Assembly: GCF_019455445.1 (NCBI RefSeq)
Contig: NZ_JAHWUS010000001.1
Location: 372,001 to 436,000 of the forward strand
Source of the DNA: Pseudaquidulcibacter saccharophilus
GTDB taxonomy: Bacteria > Pseudomonadota > Alphaproteobacteria > Caulobacterales > Aquidulcibacteraceae
Direction: 5' to 3'
DNA: 64,000 nt
Positions 26,103-36,031 of this stretch are shown here, in pieces. The notes beneath the pieces are model-generated. The model worked only from the letters and a program-made list of their open reading frames with translations, had not been told where the DNA came from and did not search any database. The number at the start of each line of letters is the position of its first letter. Within the stretch, counting starts at the first letter, position 1. The translations under genes were made by a program, and so were the position numbers.

Positions 26103-26218
26103 GCGGCAAAAACATTTAGCAACTTCTAATGTTTCGCCAGACATATATAAATAGTCCCAAATTCACAAGTTAAAAGGGGCATTGGCAAATTATTGCACAA
26201 AATATGCTATAATTATAC

Positions 26219-27316
26219 TTAAGAAAATGGGACAATATTGCACATCACCATTGCTTTTTGAATAAGACTTTTTGCTTCAAATGGTTTTTGTTGTGCAATA
26301 ATATCGCTGTCTTGCTGATTTTTCCGTTTATTTTCACGTTTAATAATCAGTGATTCCTTGCGTATTTTAACAGTGAAATGGTGTAAATTAACCCCTTTAA
26401 AATCTGGCGTTAATTTATCAATCATAGCTTCAATTTTTTTTCTTTGTGGTGGGTAATTGCTGTTACCCATTACTTGCAACAGCTTGCTAATAATAAAAAT
26501 TTGCATTTCTTTGCTGTGCCAGAATAAATCCTTAAGCTTGATTGAAACATAGTCTGGCAGAACGCGAACCTTCTCTGCAATAAATGCAAAGCAAACAACC
26601 TCATAATATTCACGGATTTTTTGGCAGTTTTTAGCGATAGACAAAATTTTATTTTCATTAATATTATTGGACAAAAGCCATTTTCGTAATTTTACACGCG
26701 AAAATAAAAGGCTTTCATTGGCGGGATCGTCATAATATTCAATGTGGTGTTCGACGCATATTTTACGCAAGTCGTCACGTGTAATATCAAGAACTGGTCG
26801 TAATAAATGCCCAATTTGCCCTTTAAATCTATAAAGACTGATTTCACGCATTGCCCCAAGCCCAAAAATATCAGATTGGCGCATCATGCGAAACATAATG
26901 GTTTCGATATTATCGCCATAATTATGGGCAAGAAGAATATTGTTGGCACCAGTTTCATGCGCCGCCTGTTTCAATAATTCATAGCGAAAATGCCGCGCAT
27001 TTTCTTGTATTGAGTTTTCAATTTTGTTTGTGATTTTTAGGATTTTGGCATCAAAGCCAAGGCGGCGCGCCAAAACCAATGCAACTTGGGCAACCGTATA
27101 GGAATTTTTCGCAATATTATGGTCAATAATTATGGGGTGGATTTTGGCATTAAATTCCCTCGCAAATGGGGTTTTTAACCATTCATAACATATATATAGC
27201 AGGGCAGAAGAATCCCCACCACCAGAAAGCCCAAGGACAAATTCTGCCCCGAATTCCCGTGACCACGCATTTAATTTTTCAAAAACGCCCCGAAATACAA
27301 TATTATCACTGCCCAT
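26219..27316 (-). CDS. tilS: tRNA(Ile)-lysidine synthase
   Basis: A 365-residue enzyme that converts C34 of the AUA-reading isoleucine tRNA to lysidine. The PP-loop SGGGDSSALLYI is near the N-terminus (about 30-40), and the RHFRYELL and LLAHNYGDNIETIMFRM segments are family-typical. The C-terminal part (about 230-330) is shorter than in E. coli TilS, as usual for alphaproteobacteria. The context between cpoB and ftsH is the conserved one. Confidence 0.92.
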   Translation of the reverse strand: MGSDNIVFRGVFEKLNAWSREFGAEFVLGLSGGGDSSALLYICYEWLKTPFAREFNAKIHPIIIDHNIAKNSYTVAQVALVLARRLGFDAKILKITNKIENSIQENARHFRYELLKQAAHETGANNILLAHNYGDNIETIMFRMMRQSDIFGLGAMREISLYRFKGQIGHLLRPVLDITRDDLRKICVEHHIEYYDDPANESLLFSRVKLRKWLLSNNINENKILSIAKNCQKIREYYEVVCFAFIAEKVRVLPDYVSIKLKDLFWHSKEMQIFIISKLLQVMGNSNYPPQRKKIEAMIDKLTPDFKGVNLHHFTVKIRKESLIIKRENKRKNQQDSDIIAQQKPFEAKSLIQKAMVMCNIVPFS

Positions 27317-27394
27317 AAGTGCGTATTAGACCAAAGGCAGCCATTTAACAATTACGAATTATCCAAAAACAGAAATTTCAATAATTTGATAATA

Positions 27395-28246
27395 TTATGG
27401 ACAAGGTGCCTTTGCCATTTCGGCATCGGCGCGTGCTTTTAAGATTGCCGATGGATTTGGCGCGCGGCGTTTATACTCATTCAAGGCTTTACAACGTTGG
27501 CCATTGTCACCTAATTCGCGGAATGCACCAGCAATGCGCACCAGAACATCAGGAACTTTGGGTCCAGTTGGCGCTTTGTTTAAATAGGCAACATATGCCT
27601 GCGCCGCCGGGGCCCATGCCTGCTGGACATAGCGGGTTTCACCCAAAAGCCAGAATGCCTCCGGTGCATTGGAATCATCGGCATGATTATCGGTGAAATC
27701 GGTTAGGATAGCTTCTGCGTTTTGATATTCACCAGCTTGTATTTTGGTTTTTGCGGTTTGCAAGACTTTGTTTGCATCAAAAACTGCTGGCTTTGGCGCC
27801 GCAGACGCCGCTGGAGATATTATAGGGGCAGATGTGGCGGGCGCAGGGGTGGTGGGTGCAACGCTATTTGGTGCGGGTTGCTTAATAACACTTGCCGCCT
27901 GATTATTGGTTTGTATCGCCGGAGTTGCCTCATTTGTCTGTGCCGCTGCGGGGGCATCCATTGGCGGTTGAGATACTTCTTGTGCAACGTTGTTTGCAAC
28001 GGTTGGAGCAGTATCTGGCGTTGCTTTACGCTGTTCTAATTCACCTTTTAGGGCCTGATTTTGTGCCTCAAGAATTTCGACACGATTGGTCAAATCGCGA
28101 ATCTGTGTCTCTAATTCGTCAAGGCGAACCAAGGCACGTGATGCCTCGGTTTCTTTCATGCCTTGTGCATGTGCCATTAAAGGCGCAGAAAGCGCCCCAA
28201 GGCACACACCCGCCATTATCAGTGATTTTCCAATTAGTTTTGCCAT
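27395..28246 (-). CDS. cpoB: Tol-Pal system periplasmic protein CpoB (YbgF)
   Basis: A 283-residue periplasmic protein: signal peptide ending at AHAQG (cleavage near residue 27), an N-terminal coiled coil (about 33-72, LDELETQIRDLTNRVEILEAQ region) for trimerisation, a long Pro/Ala/Thr/Gln-rich linker (75-155), and C-terminal TPR repeats (about 160-280). CpoB links Tol-Pal constriction to peptidoglycan synthesis. It is the last tol gene, 41 bases after pal. Confidence 0.92.
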   Translation of the reverse strand: MAKLIGKSLIMAGVCLGALSAPLMAHAQGMKETEASRALVRLDELETQIRDLTNRVEILEAQNQALKGELEQRKATPDTAPTVANNVAQEVSQPPMDAPAAAQTNEATPAIQTNNQAASVIKQPAPNSVAPTTPAPATSAPIISPAASAAPKPAVFDANKVLQTAKTKIQAGEYQNAEAILTDFTDNHADDSNAPEAFWLLGETRYVQQAWAPAAQAYVAYLNKAPTGPKVPDVLVRIAGAFRELGDNGQRCKALNEYKRRAPNPSAILKARADAEMAKAPCP

Positions 28247-28287
28247 ATCAAGCCCTGATAATATCTGTCTCGTATTAATATAATGAT

Positions 28288-28860
28288 TTAGTTTTGTTGT
28301 GCCGCAGTGTGGGCATTACGGTTCTTTGCCCAACCATCAGCGTTGGAGCGTTCATCAATTGGGCGTTCTTTACCATATGAAACGGTATCGATTTGGTTTG
28401 AATTAATACCCAATGAAACCAAATAATCCTTAACCGCACCGGCGCGGCGCGCACCAAGCGCAAGGTTATATTCACGGGTTCCACGTTCATCGGCGTTACC
28501 ATCAACCAAAACTTTTACTTTTGGATATTTTTGTAAAACCTTGGCTTGTTTTGACAAAATAGCACGTGCATCAGTAGAAAGCGTATATGAATCAGTGTCG
28601 AAATACACGCGCTCACCGGCGATTACGATTTCGTTATTAACCTTGGCAACCAATTCCGCAGATGCCGAATAGCCACCATTCATATCACTATCGCTTGGTG
28701 CGGTAATGGGTGCAGAAGTCACAGAATCTGCCGTTGATGTAGTTGGCGCAGCAACAACTGCACTATCATTAGTTTTTGGTTTGGTCGCACAAGCGCCCAA
28801 GGCCGTCAAAAGGGCAAGGCTGATTATGGTTAGCTTTTTGGTTTCCAATATTTTCATCAC
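28288..28860 (-). CDS. pal: Peptidoglycan-associated lipoprotein Pal
   Basis: A 190-residue outer-membrane lipoprotein with lipobox LGAC (acylated Cys about residue 25), a Thr/Ser-rich linker, and an OmpA-C peptidoglycan-binding domain (about 85-185; VYFDTDSYTL, GNADERGTREYNLALGARRA). It anchors the outer membrane to peptidoglycan and partners with TolB. The gene order tolB-pal-cpoB is kept. Confidence 0.97.
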   Translation of the reverse strand: MMKILETKKLTIISLALLTALGACATKPKTNDSAVVAAPTTSTADSVTSAPITAPSDSDMNGGYSASAELVAKVNNEIVIAGERVYFDTDSYTLSTDARAILSKQAKVLQKYPKVKVLVDGNADERGTREYNLALGARRAGAVKDYLVSLGINSNQIDTVSYGKERPIDERSNADGWAKNRNAHTAAQQN

Positions 28861-28884
28861 AAAATTCCTTTTGATAAATATAAT

Positions 28885-30219
28885 CTAATTCAAGGGTGAC
28901 CATGCCGGATCTGAACCCGATGCCGAAAATGATAATTTCCGAAGATTTGCACCGGAAATATCTATTGTCCAAAGGCTTGGGTTTTGCCCTGGGCCTTCTT
29001 CACGTTGAAATACAATTGCGCGTCCGTTCGGGCTGAAACTTGGCCCTTCAACCAGATACGCAGAGGTTAAAAGACGTTCGTTGCCGCCATTTGCATCCAT
29101 GATGCCAATATAAAATCTGCCGTCAACATATTTCGTAAAAGCAATTGTGCTTCCACTTGGTGAAAACACAGGTGTTGAATATTGCCCGCGCCCAAATGAA
29201 ATGCGCTTTTCGTTACCACCATCGGCATTCATTATGTAAATTTGCGGGCTACCAGAACGGTCGGATGTAAAGACAACCTTGTCCATACCTTCTGAAAATG
29301 ATGGTGATGTATCAATTGACGGATTTTGTGTAAGTTGTTTCAAGCTACCGGTGCGAAGGTTTTTCACATAAATATCGGTATTGCCGCCTTTATCGATTGA
29401 ATAAATCACGCTTTGCCCATCTGGTGAAAAGCGCGGTGCGAATACAAGGTTGGAAACACCAGAAACCATTTCTTTGCGACCGGTTTCGATATCAAGAACC
29501 CAAATGCGCAAACCCTTGTCTGAAAGTGCGGTATAAACCACTTGTTTGCCATCTCTTGAAAAGCGCGGGTTCAAAATCTGTTCACTGCCATCGGTAAGAT
29601 AGCTTGGGTTGGCACCATCCTGATCCATTAAAGCAAGGCGTTTTACACGTTTGGTTTTGGGGCCAGATTCCGCAACGAAAATTACACGACTGTCAAACAT
29701 GCCGCCAGTTCCGGTAAGGCGTCCATAAATTGCATCAGAGATTTTATGCGCAATTCGGCGCCAGTTTTCTTGTGCCGATGAAAACTCCAAACCTAAAACT
29801 TGGCTTTCGCCATAAATATCCCATAGGCGGAATTCAACACGGATTTTATTGCCAATTGCTTGTGATTTACCGACCACAAGACCTTGTGACGCGATATAGC
29901 GCCAATCAGAAAATTTTGGCGTTAAGTTTACATCATTGTTTTTGGCAATAAATGTTGCGGGATCTTGGACAGTAAAAAGGCCAGAACGGTCAAGGTCTTC
30001 ACGAACAACGCGGGCAATGTTTTCGCCCATTGGCCCTGAAAAATTGGTGATTGCAATTGGTTTTGGTTGCTTAAAGCCTTCGTTAATATCAATAACAAGA
30101 TCTTTTTTATCGGTTTGTGGGGCATCGGCCTGAGCATAGGCATTTGACGAAACGCCAAAACAAAGCGCGCCCAAAAGCATCGCAAAAGCTGGTTTCAGAA
30201 TTTTATCATTTTTAAGCAT
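28885..30219 (-). CDS. tolB: Tol-Pal system beta-propeller protein TolB
   Basis: Started at the ATG at 30219, preceded by GGGAAGAG, the protein has 444 residues and begins with a good signal peptide (cleavage after NAYA). The frame from 30261 would add 14 residues ahead of the signal peptide and lacks a ribosome site. An N-terminal domain (about 30-160) is followed by a six-bladed WD40-like propeller with repeated FSPDG/FSRDG/SPAFSPSG-type motifs. It acts in the periplasm between Pal and TolA. Confidence 0.96.
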   Translation of the reverse strand: MLKNDKILKPAFAMLLGALCFGVSSNAYAQADAPQTDKKDLVIDINEGFKQPKPIAITNFSGPMGENIARVVREDLDRSGLFTVQDPATFIAKNNDVNLTPKFSDWRYIASQGLVVGKSQAIGNKIRVEFRLWDIYGESQVLGLEFSSAQENWRRIAHKISDAIYGRLTGTGGMFDSRVIFVAESGPKTKRVKRLALMDQDGANPSYLTDGSEQILNPRFSRDGKQVVYTALSDKGLRIWVLDIETGRKEMVSGVSNLVFAPRFSPDGQSVIYSIDKGGNTDIYVKNLRTGSLKQLTQNPSIDTSPSFSEGMDKVVFTSDRSGSPQIYIMNADGGNEKRISFGRGQYSTPVFSPSGSTIAFTKYVDGRFYIGIMDANGGNERLLTSAYLVEGPSFSPNGRAIVFQREEGPGQNPSLWTIDISGANLRKLSFSASGSDPAWSPLN

Positions 30220-30288
30220 CAGCTCTTCCCTTTTAAATTCCTTAATTCGTAAGAATGACATTTTTTAGGCAATAAAATTAATTCCTAC

Positions 30289-31197
30289 TTATTTTAATTG
30301 TTTGGTATTAAATTGCATCGTGCTTAGATTACCCCATTCATTAAAACGGTTTGCGGGCAAATTAAACGGTGAACAGTCACGAATGGCCTTCATGGCGTTA
30401 TCAATTGCAATTTTCTGCGCGCTATTTGCGCCAACGCCATTTGGTGAAATCAATTTTGTTGATACAACGGCGCCATTCTGATTAAATTTAATTCCAACTA
30501 CAACGGTAACAGATGCTGCGCCGCCTGCTGGCTCGGCCCAGCAGCGCTTCATTTGTGATTTTATTTGGGCTTGTAAATCATTTGCAAGTTTGCCACCTGA
30601 TGATGAAACGCTGCTGGCAGATGTTCCTAAATTCGGTGCTTTGCGCCCTTTGGCATCAACCCCGCTTGCACTTTTCATGGCGGCAGAAAGATCAAATTCT
30701 GCACCAAAGGGTGTGCTGCTGGGCTTGGCTTGTGATGGTGCTTTAGCCGCAAGTTTGGCTTGGGCTTGGGTTGCCCTTTGCATTGGTGCAGGAGTAGGGG
30801 CGGGCGTTGGTGGCGCTTGTTTGGTTATTTGTTTTGCCGGTGCCGTTGATGGTGCGGGTGTGGGTTTTGCAACGGGTTGCGCCATTGGTTGTGTTTGTTG
30901 TGGTGCGGCTTCCATTGGTGCCGCTTGTGGTGCTTGCTGTGGTGTGGTTTCTGGTACGGGCGGTGGTGGCAATGGTATGTTGTTGCCATCTGGATTGCCG
31001 CTATCAATTTTTGAATCGGCTTTTGATTCAAGTGATGAAATCACTGCATCGCTATTGGCATCGGTGACGATATCAACAGTAATTGCTGGCGGCTCGATTT
31101 TAAATGGCCTTGCTTGCCACATGAAAATTAACGCAAGCAAAAATAGGGCATGTAGCCCAAAAGAAGAAATTATTGCAGCTGAGAATCTGCCTTTCAT
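30289..31197 (-). CDS. tolA: TolA-like energy-transducing protein
   Basis: A 302-residue protein with one N-terminal membrane helix (about 8-27), a long Pro/Ala/Gln-rich linker (75-165), and a C-terminal TonB/TolA-like domain (about 205-300) with SQMKRCWAEPAGG and SPNGVGANSAQ-type segments. It links TolQR in the inner membrane to TolB/Pal. The linker is Pro/Ala/Gln-rich rather than the Ala/Lys/Glu helix of enterobacteria, as is common in alphaproteobacteria. It lies 20 bases after tolR. Confidence 0.9.
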   Translation of the reverse strand: MKGRFSAAIISSFGLHALFLLALIFMWQARPFKIEPPAITVDIVTDANSDAVISSLESKADSKIDSGNPDGNNIPLPPPPVPETTPQQAPQAAPMEAAPQQTQPMAQPVAKPTPAPSTAPAKQITKQAPPTPAPTPAPMQRATQAQAKLAAKAPSQAKPSSTPFGAEFDLSAAMKSASGVDAKGRKAPNLGTSASSVSSSGGKLANDLQAQIKSQMKRCWAEPAGGAASVTVVVGIKFNQNGAVVSTKLISPNGVGANSAQKIAIDNAMKAIRDCSPFNLPANRFNEWGNLSTMQFNTKQLK

Positions 31198-31217
31198 AAT
31201 ACTTCCGCTTTTAAATC

Positions 31218-31658
31218 CTATTTAGTGCCGTCTGTTTTGGTGGTTGGATCGGTAACAAGACCAAGATTACGGTATCCGGCGGCATTTATATTTGCCATTA
31301 CCTGCATCACAATCCCATATTGCGAGGTGGAATCCCCGCGAATAAAAATTCGGCGTTCAAAATCGTTTTTAGTAATAGCGTTAAGGCGTGCCAAAACCTC
31401 TTGTTGAGAAACAGGATCTTGTTGCAAATAAATCTGCCCATTGTTTAAAATGGTTATGCTTACTGGCTCTTGCTCATTAGGTAATGATTTTGCATCGGTT
31501 TTCGGTAAATCAACTGGCACACCAACGGTTAAGAGTGGTGCGGCAACCATGAAAATAATCAAAAGCACAAGGGTTACGTCCACAAATGGCGTAACGTTTA
31601 TTTCGCCCATAAGACGCCTACCGCGCCGCGCCTTTCGTCTTCCTGCTGCAATTGCCAT
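31218..31658 (-). CDS. tolR: Tol-Pal system protein TolR
   Basis: A 146-residue ExbD/TolR protein: a membrane helix at about 25-45 containing the proton-path aspartate in TPFVDVTLVLLIIFMV, then a periplasmic domain. It forms the proton-driven motor with TolQ, whose stop codon it overlaps by one base. Confidence 0.96.
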   Translation of the reverse strand: MAIAAGRRKARRGRRLMGEINVTPFVDVTLVLLIIFMVAAPLLTVGVPVDLPKTDAKSLPNEQEPVSITILNNGQIYLQQDPVSQQEVLARLNAITKNDFERRIFIRGDSTSQYGIVMQVMANINAAGYRNLGLVTDPTTKTDGTK

Positions 31659-32353
31659 TATTGTCCCCCATCGGTAAGGCGACGTGATGCGCGGGCAATA
31701 ATTTCATCGCAAAGGGTTTCAACGCGCCCTGCATAGCGGTCAATTCCGCCAGTTAGCCAGTTGTAAAAAACAACCGCAGGAATTGCGGCAAACAAACCCA
31801 TTGCAGTTGCAAACAATGCCTCGGCAATGCCGGGCGCAACTACTGCAAGGTTGGTGTCGTGTGACGCGGCGATTGAACGGAAAGAGTTCATAATGCCCCA
31901 TACCGTTCCAAAAAGACCAACAAATGTTGCCGCCGAACCAATGGTGGCAAGTATTCCAAGACCTTTATCGGCACGCGCTAATTCGCGTCCGGTTTGTGCC
32001 TGCATGATTCTTTGCATGCGTTCAATAGTAAGTGAAATTAGGCCATCGCTAAGGTTGCCACCTTTTTTGGCAATGCGTGCTTCTTGCAATCCAATTGCCA
32101 TAATGCGCGCAGTTGCATCACCAGAGCGGGCGGCATCTTCGATAATTGCATCCGAACGGGCATCACCCAGTGCCTGTTCGACAAATCTGGCACCTTTCTC
32201 AAGTTTTTTAAGTTGGAAAAATTTGTCGATGGTAACTGCCCATGACAAAACCGAAGTCAAGCCAAGACCAATCATCACGATTTTAACGATAATATCCGCC
32301 TTTAAGAACAATTCTACAAAAGAGAATTGATTTATTGCTTCTTGAACCTCCAT
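31658..32353 (-). CDS. tolQ: Tol-Pal system protein TolQ
   Basis: A 231-residue ExbB/TolQ protein with three membrane helices (about 18-40, 135-160, 170-195). The conserved TVWGIMNSF and GIAEALFATAMGLFAAIPAVVFYNW segments are present. It is the first gene of the minus-strand tol unit; GAGG lies 7 bases before its ATG. In most relatives ybgC precedes tolQ directly; here ybgC lies 6 kb away in the other orientation. Confidence 0.97.
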   Translation of the reverse strand: MEVQEAINQFSFVELFLKADIIVKIVMIGLGLTSVLSWAVTIDKFFQLKKLEKGARFVEQALGDARSDAIIEDAARSGDATARIMAIGLQEARIAKKGGNLSDGLISLTIERMQRIMQAQTGRELARADKGLGILATIGSAATFVGLFGTVWGIMNSFRSIAASHDTNLAVVAPGIAEALFATAMGLFAAIPAVVFYNWLTGGIDRYAGRVETLCDEIIARASRRLTDGGQ

Positions 32354-32591
32354 GCCAATGCCTCATATATTTAAAATTTTGCGCACTTTAAAATCTGAAT
32401 TTGGCGCGTTTGTGGCAAGCATGGTTAATATTCGGTTTCCATATGGTTAATTTTCGTTGCAAATTAAGAATTAATTGCATTAATCTTATTTTATATTGCG
32501 GTTAAATATCACTTTTTTACCTTGCGCGGAAAAATAATTGTGCTTAACCTCAATTATAAGAAAAATTTTCCAAAAACCTTAATTGGGGATT

Positions 32592-34436
32592 ATGATAAAT
32601 ATGCAAATTACAAGACGTGATGCTTTGGCGGGTGCTTCGACACTTGCGTTTTCAACAGTTTTTGGGGCATCGGCATTTGCCGCAACTGCGGGTTATAAAA
32701 CAATCAATGCACTTACCGATAAAATTGCCAATGATATGTTGCGCGATTCACCGGAAACCTGCACATCTTTTGCGCTTGATCCCAAATTGGTTGGTGGGCC
32801 ATATGTTGGCAAAGTAAGTGATTTATCAATGGCGGCCGGTAAAAAACGCAATCAAATGGTTGCTGGCTGGATAAAAGAATTAAAGTCTTTCCCGAGCAAA
32901 GGGCTTTCTGAAAATGATAAATTAACCCGTGAAATTGCGCTTTCTGCGGCTAATTATGCTTATGCTGCATCAAAGTTTGGTTATGGTGATGCGGGTTATG
33001 GTTCGCCAAATCCTTATACTGTTTCACAGCTTACTGGGGCATATGTTGGTTTCCCTGATTTTATGGCATCTCAACATGCGATTAAAAACAAAGAAGATGC
33101 AGATGGCTGGATTTCACGCCTTAATGGCTTTGCCACCCAATTAAAAGATAATATCGCAACCGTAAAAGCGGATTCTGCCAAGGGCGTTATCCCGCCTGAT
33201 TTCATTATTGATACCGCATTGGTACAATTAAAATCTTTTACCGATATTGCACCAAATAAATCAGTTCTTGTGACTTCGTTGGTTGAAAAAGCCAATGGCG
33301 CCAAGCTTGATGGCATGACATATGGTATGACTGCGACAGAAATTGTAAAAGAAAAAATCTATCCGCAATATGCGGCGTTAATTGCGCTCTTTACTGATTT
33401 ACGCAAAAAAGCGACCCATGACGCAGGTGTTTGGAAATTGCCAAAAGGTGATGATTATTACAAAGTCGCACTTGCATATTGGACGACAACCAACAAATCA
33501 CCTGATGAAGTTCATGAAACCGGCAAAAAATTGGTGATTGAACTACAAAAGCAAATGGATGCTTCATTCAAGGAAATCGGCTATACTGACGGTACAATCG
33601 CCGAGCGTATGCAAAAATTATACAAAGATCCGCAATATCTTTATCCAAATGATGATCCGGGTCGTGCAAAATTATTGTCCGACATTAATGGCATGGTAAA
33701 GGCAATTTATGATAAATTACCGCTTGCATTCGCAACCCTCCCAAAAGCTGGTTTAGAGGTTAAACGCGTTCCACCATATACCGAAGCCGGCGCACCAGGT
33801 GGTTATTATAACTCACCCGCACCAGATGGTTCACGCCCTGGCGCATATTATATCAATCTGCGTGATACTGCGGCATATCCACGTTGGACATTGCCAACAC
33901 TAACTTATCACGAGGGTGTCCCTGGTCACCACTTACAAATCTCATTGGCACAAGAAGCAAAAGGCCTTCCATTCTTGCGCTCTAAAATGCTGTGGTTTGG
34001 TGCATATGGTGAAGGTTGGGCACTTTATTCCGAAACCCTTGCCGATGAATTGGGCATGTATAAAAATGACCCTGCGGGAAGAATTGGTTATTTGCAATCA
34101 ATGGCATTCCGCGCATCACGCCTTGTTTGCGATACCGGTATGCACGCGAAAAAATGGTCAAAAGAACAGGCGATTGATTATATGCATCAGGCAACTGGCG
34201 ATACAATCGAATCTATAACCACCGAGATTGAGCGTTATTGCGTATGGCCGGGTCAGGCATGTTGCTATATGGTTGGTCGTATTAAAATTATGGAATTGCG
34301 TGAAAAAGCCAAAGCGCAATTGGGTGATAAATTTGACCTTAAAGCCTTCCATGACAAAGTCTTGCTTGAGGGGCCAATGCCATTAGACGTTCTTGAACGT
34401 GTGATTGATGATTGGATTAAATCAGTAAAAGCATAA
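32592..34436 (+). CDS. Tat-exported DUF885 family protein (metallopeptidase-like)
   Basis: About 614 residues. The N-terminus carries a twin-arginine motif (TRRDALAG) and an apolar stretch ending in SAFAATAG, so it is likely exported folded. The DUF885 core has YHEGVPGHHLQ (near residue 440) and GEGWALYSETLADELG, together resembling a zinc-peptidase HExxH-like site plus downstream glutamate. Members are thought to be peptidases, but a substrate is not known. ATG 32592, ATG 32601 and TTG 32583 are all possible starts around GGGGA. It is divergent from tolQ, with about 240 bases between. Confidence 0.85.
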   Translation: MINMQITRRDALAGASTLAFSTVFGASAFAATAGYKTINALTDKIANDMLRDSPETCTSFALDPKLVGGPYVGKVSDLSMAAGKKRNQMVAGWIKELKSFPSKGLSENDKLTREIALSAANYAYAASKFGYGDAGYGSPNPYTVSQLTGAYVGFPDFMASQHAIKNKEDADGWISRLNGFATQLKDNIATVKADSAKGVIPPDFIIDTALVQLKSFTDIAPNKSVLVTSLVEKANGAKLDGMTYGMTATEIVKEKIYPQYAALIALFTDLRKKATHDAGVWKLPKGDDYYKVALAYWTTTNKSPDEVHETGKKLVIELQKQMDASFKEIGYTDGTIAERMQKLYKDPQYLYPNDDPGRAKLLSDINGMVKAIYDKLPLAFATLPKAGLEVKRVPPYTEAGAPGGYYNSPAPDGSRPGAYYINLRDTAAYPRWTLPTLTYHEGVPGHHLQISLAQEAKGLPFLRSKMLWFGAYGEGWALYSETLADELGMYKNDPAGRIGYLQSMAFRASRLVCDTGMHAKKWSKEQAIDYMHQATGDTIESITTEIERYCVWPGQACCYMVGRIKIMELREKAKAQLGDKFDLKAFHDKVLLEGPMPLDVLERVIDDWIKSVKA

Positions 34437-34477
34437 TTTAATACCCCGCCTGTTTATTGGAAAATGAATGGGCGGGT

Positions 34478-34891
34478 TTATATTATTTTTTCACTTTCTT
34501 CTTGTGCCGCTTTCCAACCGATTGCGGCATTATTTATTAGCTGCTTACCGTTTTCAGTTAGCGTAAGGATACGCTTTCTTGCGTCTTCTTCATCGCTTTG
34601 TGAAAGTAATAGACCATCACGCACCAATGGGTTAAGGCCACGTGATAATGCAGACTGATTAAGGTCAAGAAAATCTGCAAGTTCTTGTACCGATATTTCT
34701 TTTTTAACAAAGATTGTGGTCATTATACCAAATTGAGTTACAGTTAAGCCATATTCGCTTAATTTATCGTCATAAATTCGGGTTATTTGCCGTGCTTTTT
34801 TTCTTATTGCCAGACAATGGCAAGAGCCAGTCATTGCCTCTTTCAGCTCTTTATTAATTTGTATTCTATGCTCTTTGTCCGCACTGCTCAT
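34478..34891 (-). CDS. MarR family transcriptional regulator
   Basis: A 137-residue winged-helix protein (helix-turn-helix about 52-100: ISVQELADFLDLNQSALSRGL, wing with DEEDARKRILTLTENG). Two nearby Cys (SCHCLAIR, residues about 18-20) might sense oxidants or metals, but this is speculation. It is divergent from the thioesterase gene across a 14-bp-arm palindrome, so it probably represses both. Confidence 0.92.
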   Translation of the reverse strand: MSSADKEHRIQINKELKEAMTGSCHCLAIRKKARQITRIYDDKLSEYGLTVTQFGIMTTIFVKKEISVQELADFLDLNQSALSRGLNPLVRDGLLLSQSDEEDARKRILTLTENGKQLINNAAIGWKAAQEESEKII

Positions 34892-34927
34892 GACGAAATA
34901 TATACATGTAATTTAAATGTTGACAAT

Positions 34928-34964
34928 ATAGTCATATGCATACAATATCCATGCATATGACTAT
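34928..34964. promoter_or_regulatory. Long perfect inverted repeat, probable MarR operator
   Basis: ATAGTCATATGCAT (34928-34941) and its exact reverse complement (34951-34964) flank a 9-base spacer, between the divergent marR-like and thioesterase genes and 12 bases before the latter's ATG. Position and symmetry fit a dimeric MarR regulator. Confidence 0.85.
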
Positions 34965-34976
34965 AAAGGAAAAAAT

Positions 34977-35450
34977 ATGGAGCAATATCAATTTCCGGTG
35001 GGGCTAACCGAGCATTCGCAGCGCTTGTCCATGACGGGTATGGAATTTGTTGGGGCAATGGGAAATAAAACCTTGCCAATGCCACCAATGGCAGAGTCTT
35101 TGCCGGTTATTCCACATTCTTTCGAACTTGGAATTGTGGAGTTTAGGGCAACTTCAGAAGATCGTTTTGCAAATCCAATGCACACGACACATGGCGGTTG
35201 GGCATTATCAATGATTGATACGGCGACCGCAATGGCGGCCTATACAACACTAAAAAGAGGTGAAAGCCTTGTGACACTCGATACTTCGGGAAAGTTTATA
35301 AGGCCAATAACCCCTAAACTCGGTGAATTGCGTATAATTGGCAAGGTGATTAGCCGTGGCAGGACAATAATAACTATTGAGGGTCGCATAGAAGATTTGA
35401 ACGGCAAAATTTATGTCTATGGCAATTCAACTTGCCAAATAATTTCCTGA
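34977..35450 (+). CDS. PaaI-like hotdog thioesterase
   Basis: A 157-residue hotdog-fold protein with the PaaI-type motif FANPMHTTHGGWALSMIDTATAMA (His-Gly-Gly and following Asp, residues about 60-85). It probably hydrolyses an acyl-CoA thioester; the acyl group is unknown. The gene lies opposite the MarR regulator and behind its palindrome, so its substrate or a related compound may be the inducer. Confidence 0.88.
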   Translation: MEQYQFPVGLTEHSQRLSMTGMEFVGAMGNKTLPMPPMAESLPVIPHSFELGIVEFRATSEDRFANPMHTTHGGWALSMIDTATAMAAYTTLKRGESLVTLDTSGKFIRPITPKLGELRIIGKVISRGRTIITIEGRIEDLNGKIYVYGNSTCQIIS

Positions 35451-35512
35451 TTAAAACCTAAGTTCAGATAAAAGTTCTTGATTTGTTCATAATTTAGCGC
35501 CATGATTGCGCC

Positions 35513-36031
35513 ATGAGTTTTGGGCGCGCAATTACAATTATCGGCATTGACCCCGGTCTTAACCACACCGGCTGGGGCATTGTGAAAAGTGTGAATAATA
35601 AAATCTCTTGGGTGGCGCATGGCGTTATTTCCCCACCATCAAAGGCACCACTAGCCAGTCGTTTGGGAACAATCGGCAATGCGATTAATGAAATAATTGA
35701 TGCCTATAACCCTGATGAAGCGGCGGTTGAGGAAACCTTTGTTGCCAATTCCAACAAATCTTCGCTTTTGCTTGGCCATGCGCGTGGTGCGGCAATTGCC
35801 GCCCTTGCCATGCGTAATCTTGATGTTGCCGAATATGCAACCCGCCTTGTTAAAAAGGCGGTTGTCGGTACGGGTACGGCGGAAAAGGAGCAGGTGGTTT
35901 TCATGGTAAAACGCCTTTTGCCAAATGCGGTTTCGGAAAATAAAGAAAAAATGGATTCTTATGACGCATTGGCGGTGGCTATTTGTCATTCTTCGATGCG
36001 TAATAATTTACGATTAATAGGTGCAAAATGA
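35513..36031 (+). CDS. ruvC: Holliday junction resolvase RuvC
   Basis: A 172-residue RNase-H-fold nuclease that cuts Holliday junctions. The acidic active-site residues are in IIGIDPGLNHTGWG (Asp), AVEETFVA (Glu) and KMDSYDALAVAICH (Asp). It overlaps ruvA by 4 bases. Confidence 0.97.
   Translation: MSFGRAITIIGIDPGLNHTGWGIVKSVNNKISWVAHGVISPPSKAPLASRLGTIGNAINEIIDAYNPDEAAVEETFVANSNKSSLLLGHARGAAIAALAMRNLDVAEYATRLVKKAVVGTGTAEKEQVVFMVKRLLPNAVSENKEKMDSYDALAVAICHSSMRNNLRLIGAK

Noticed and set aside
27722-28039. 105-codon plus ORF rich in Cys, Trp and Arg
   Set aside because: Antisense shadow of the low-complexity linker of cpoB.
30590-31225. 211-codon plus ORF rich in Gly, Ala and Cys
   Set aside because: Antisense shadow of the Pro/Ala/Gln linker of tolA.
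33904-33960. Assigning the DUF885 protein as a known M32 or M3 peptidase
   Set aside because: The HEGVPGHH site differs from the HExxH of those families and the overall order of motifs fits DUF885 only.
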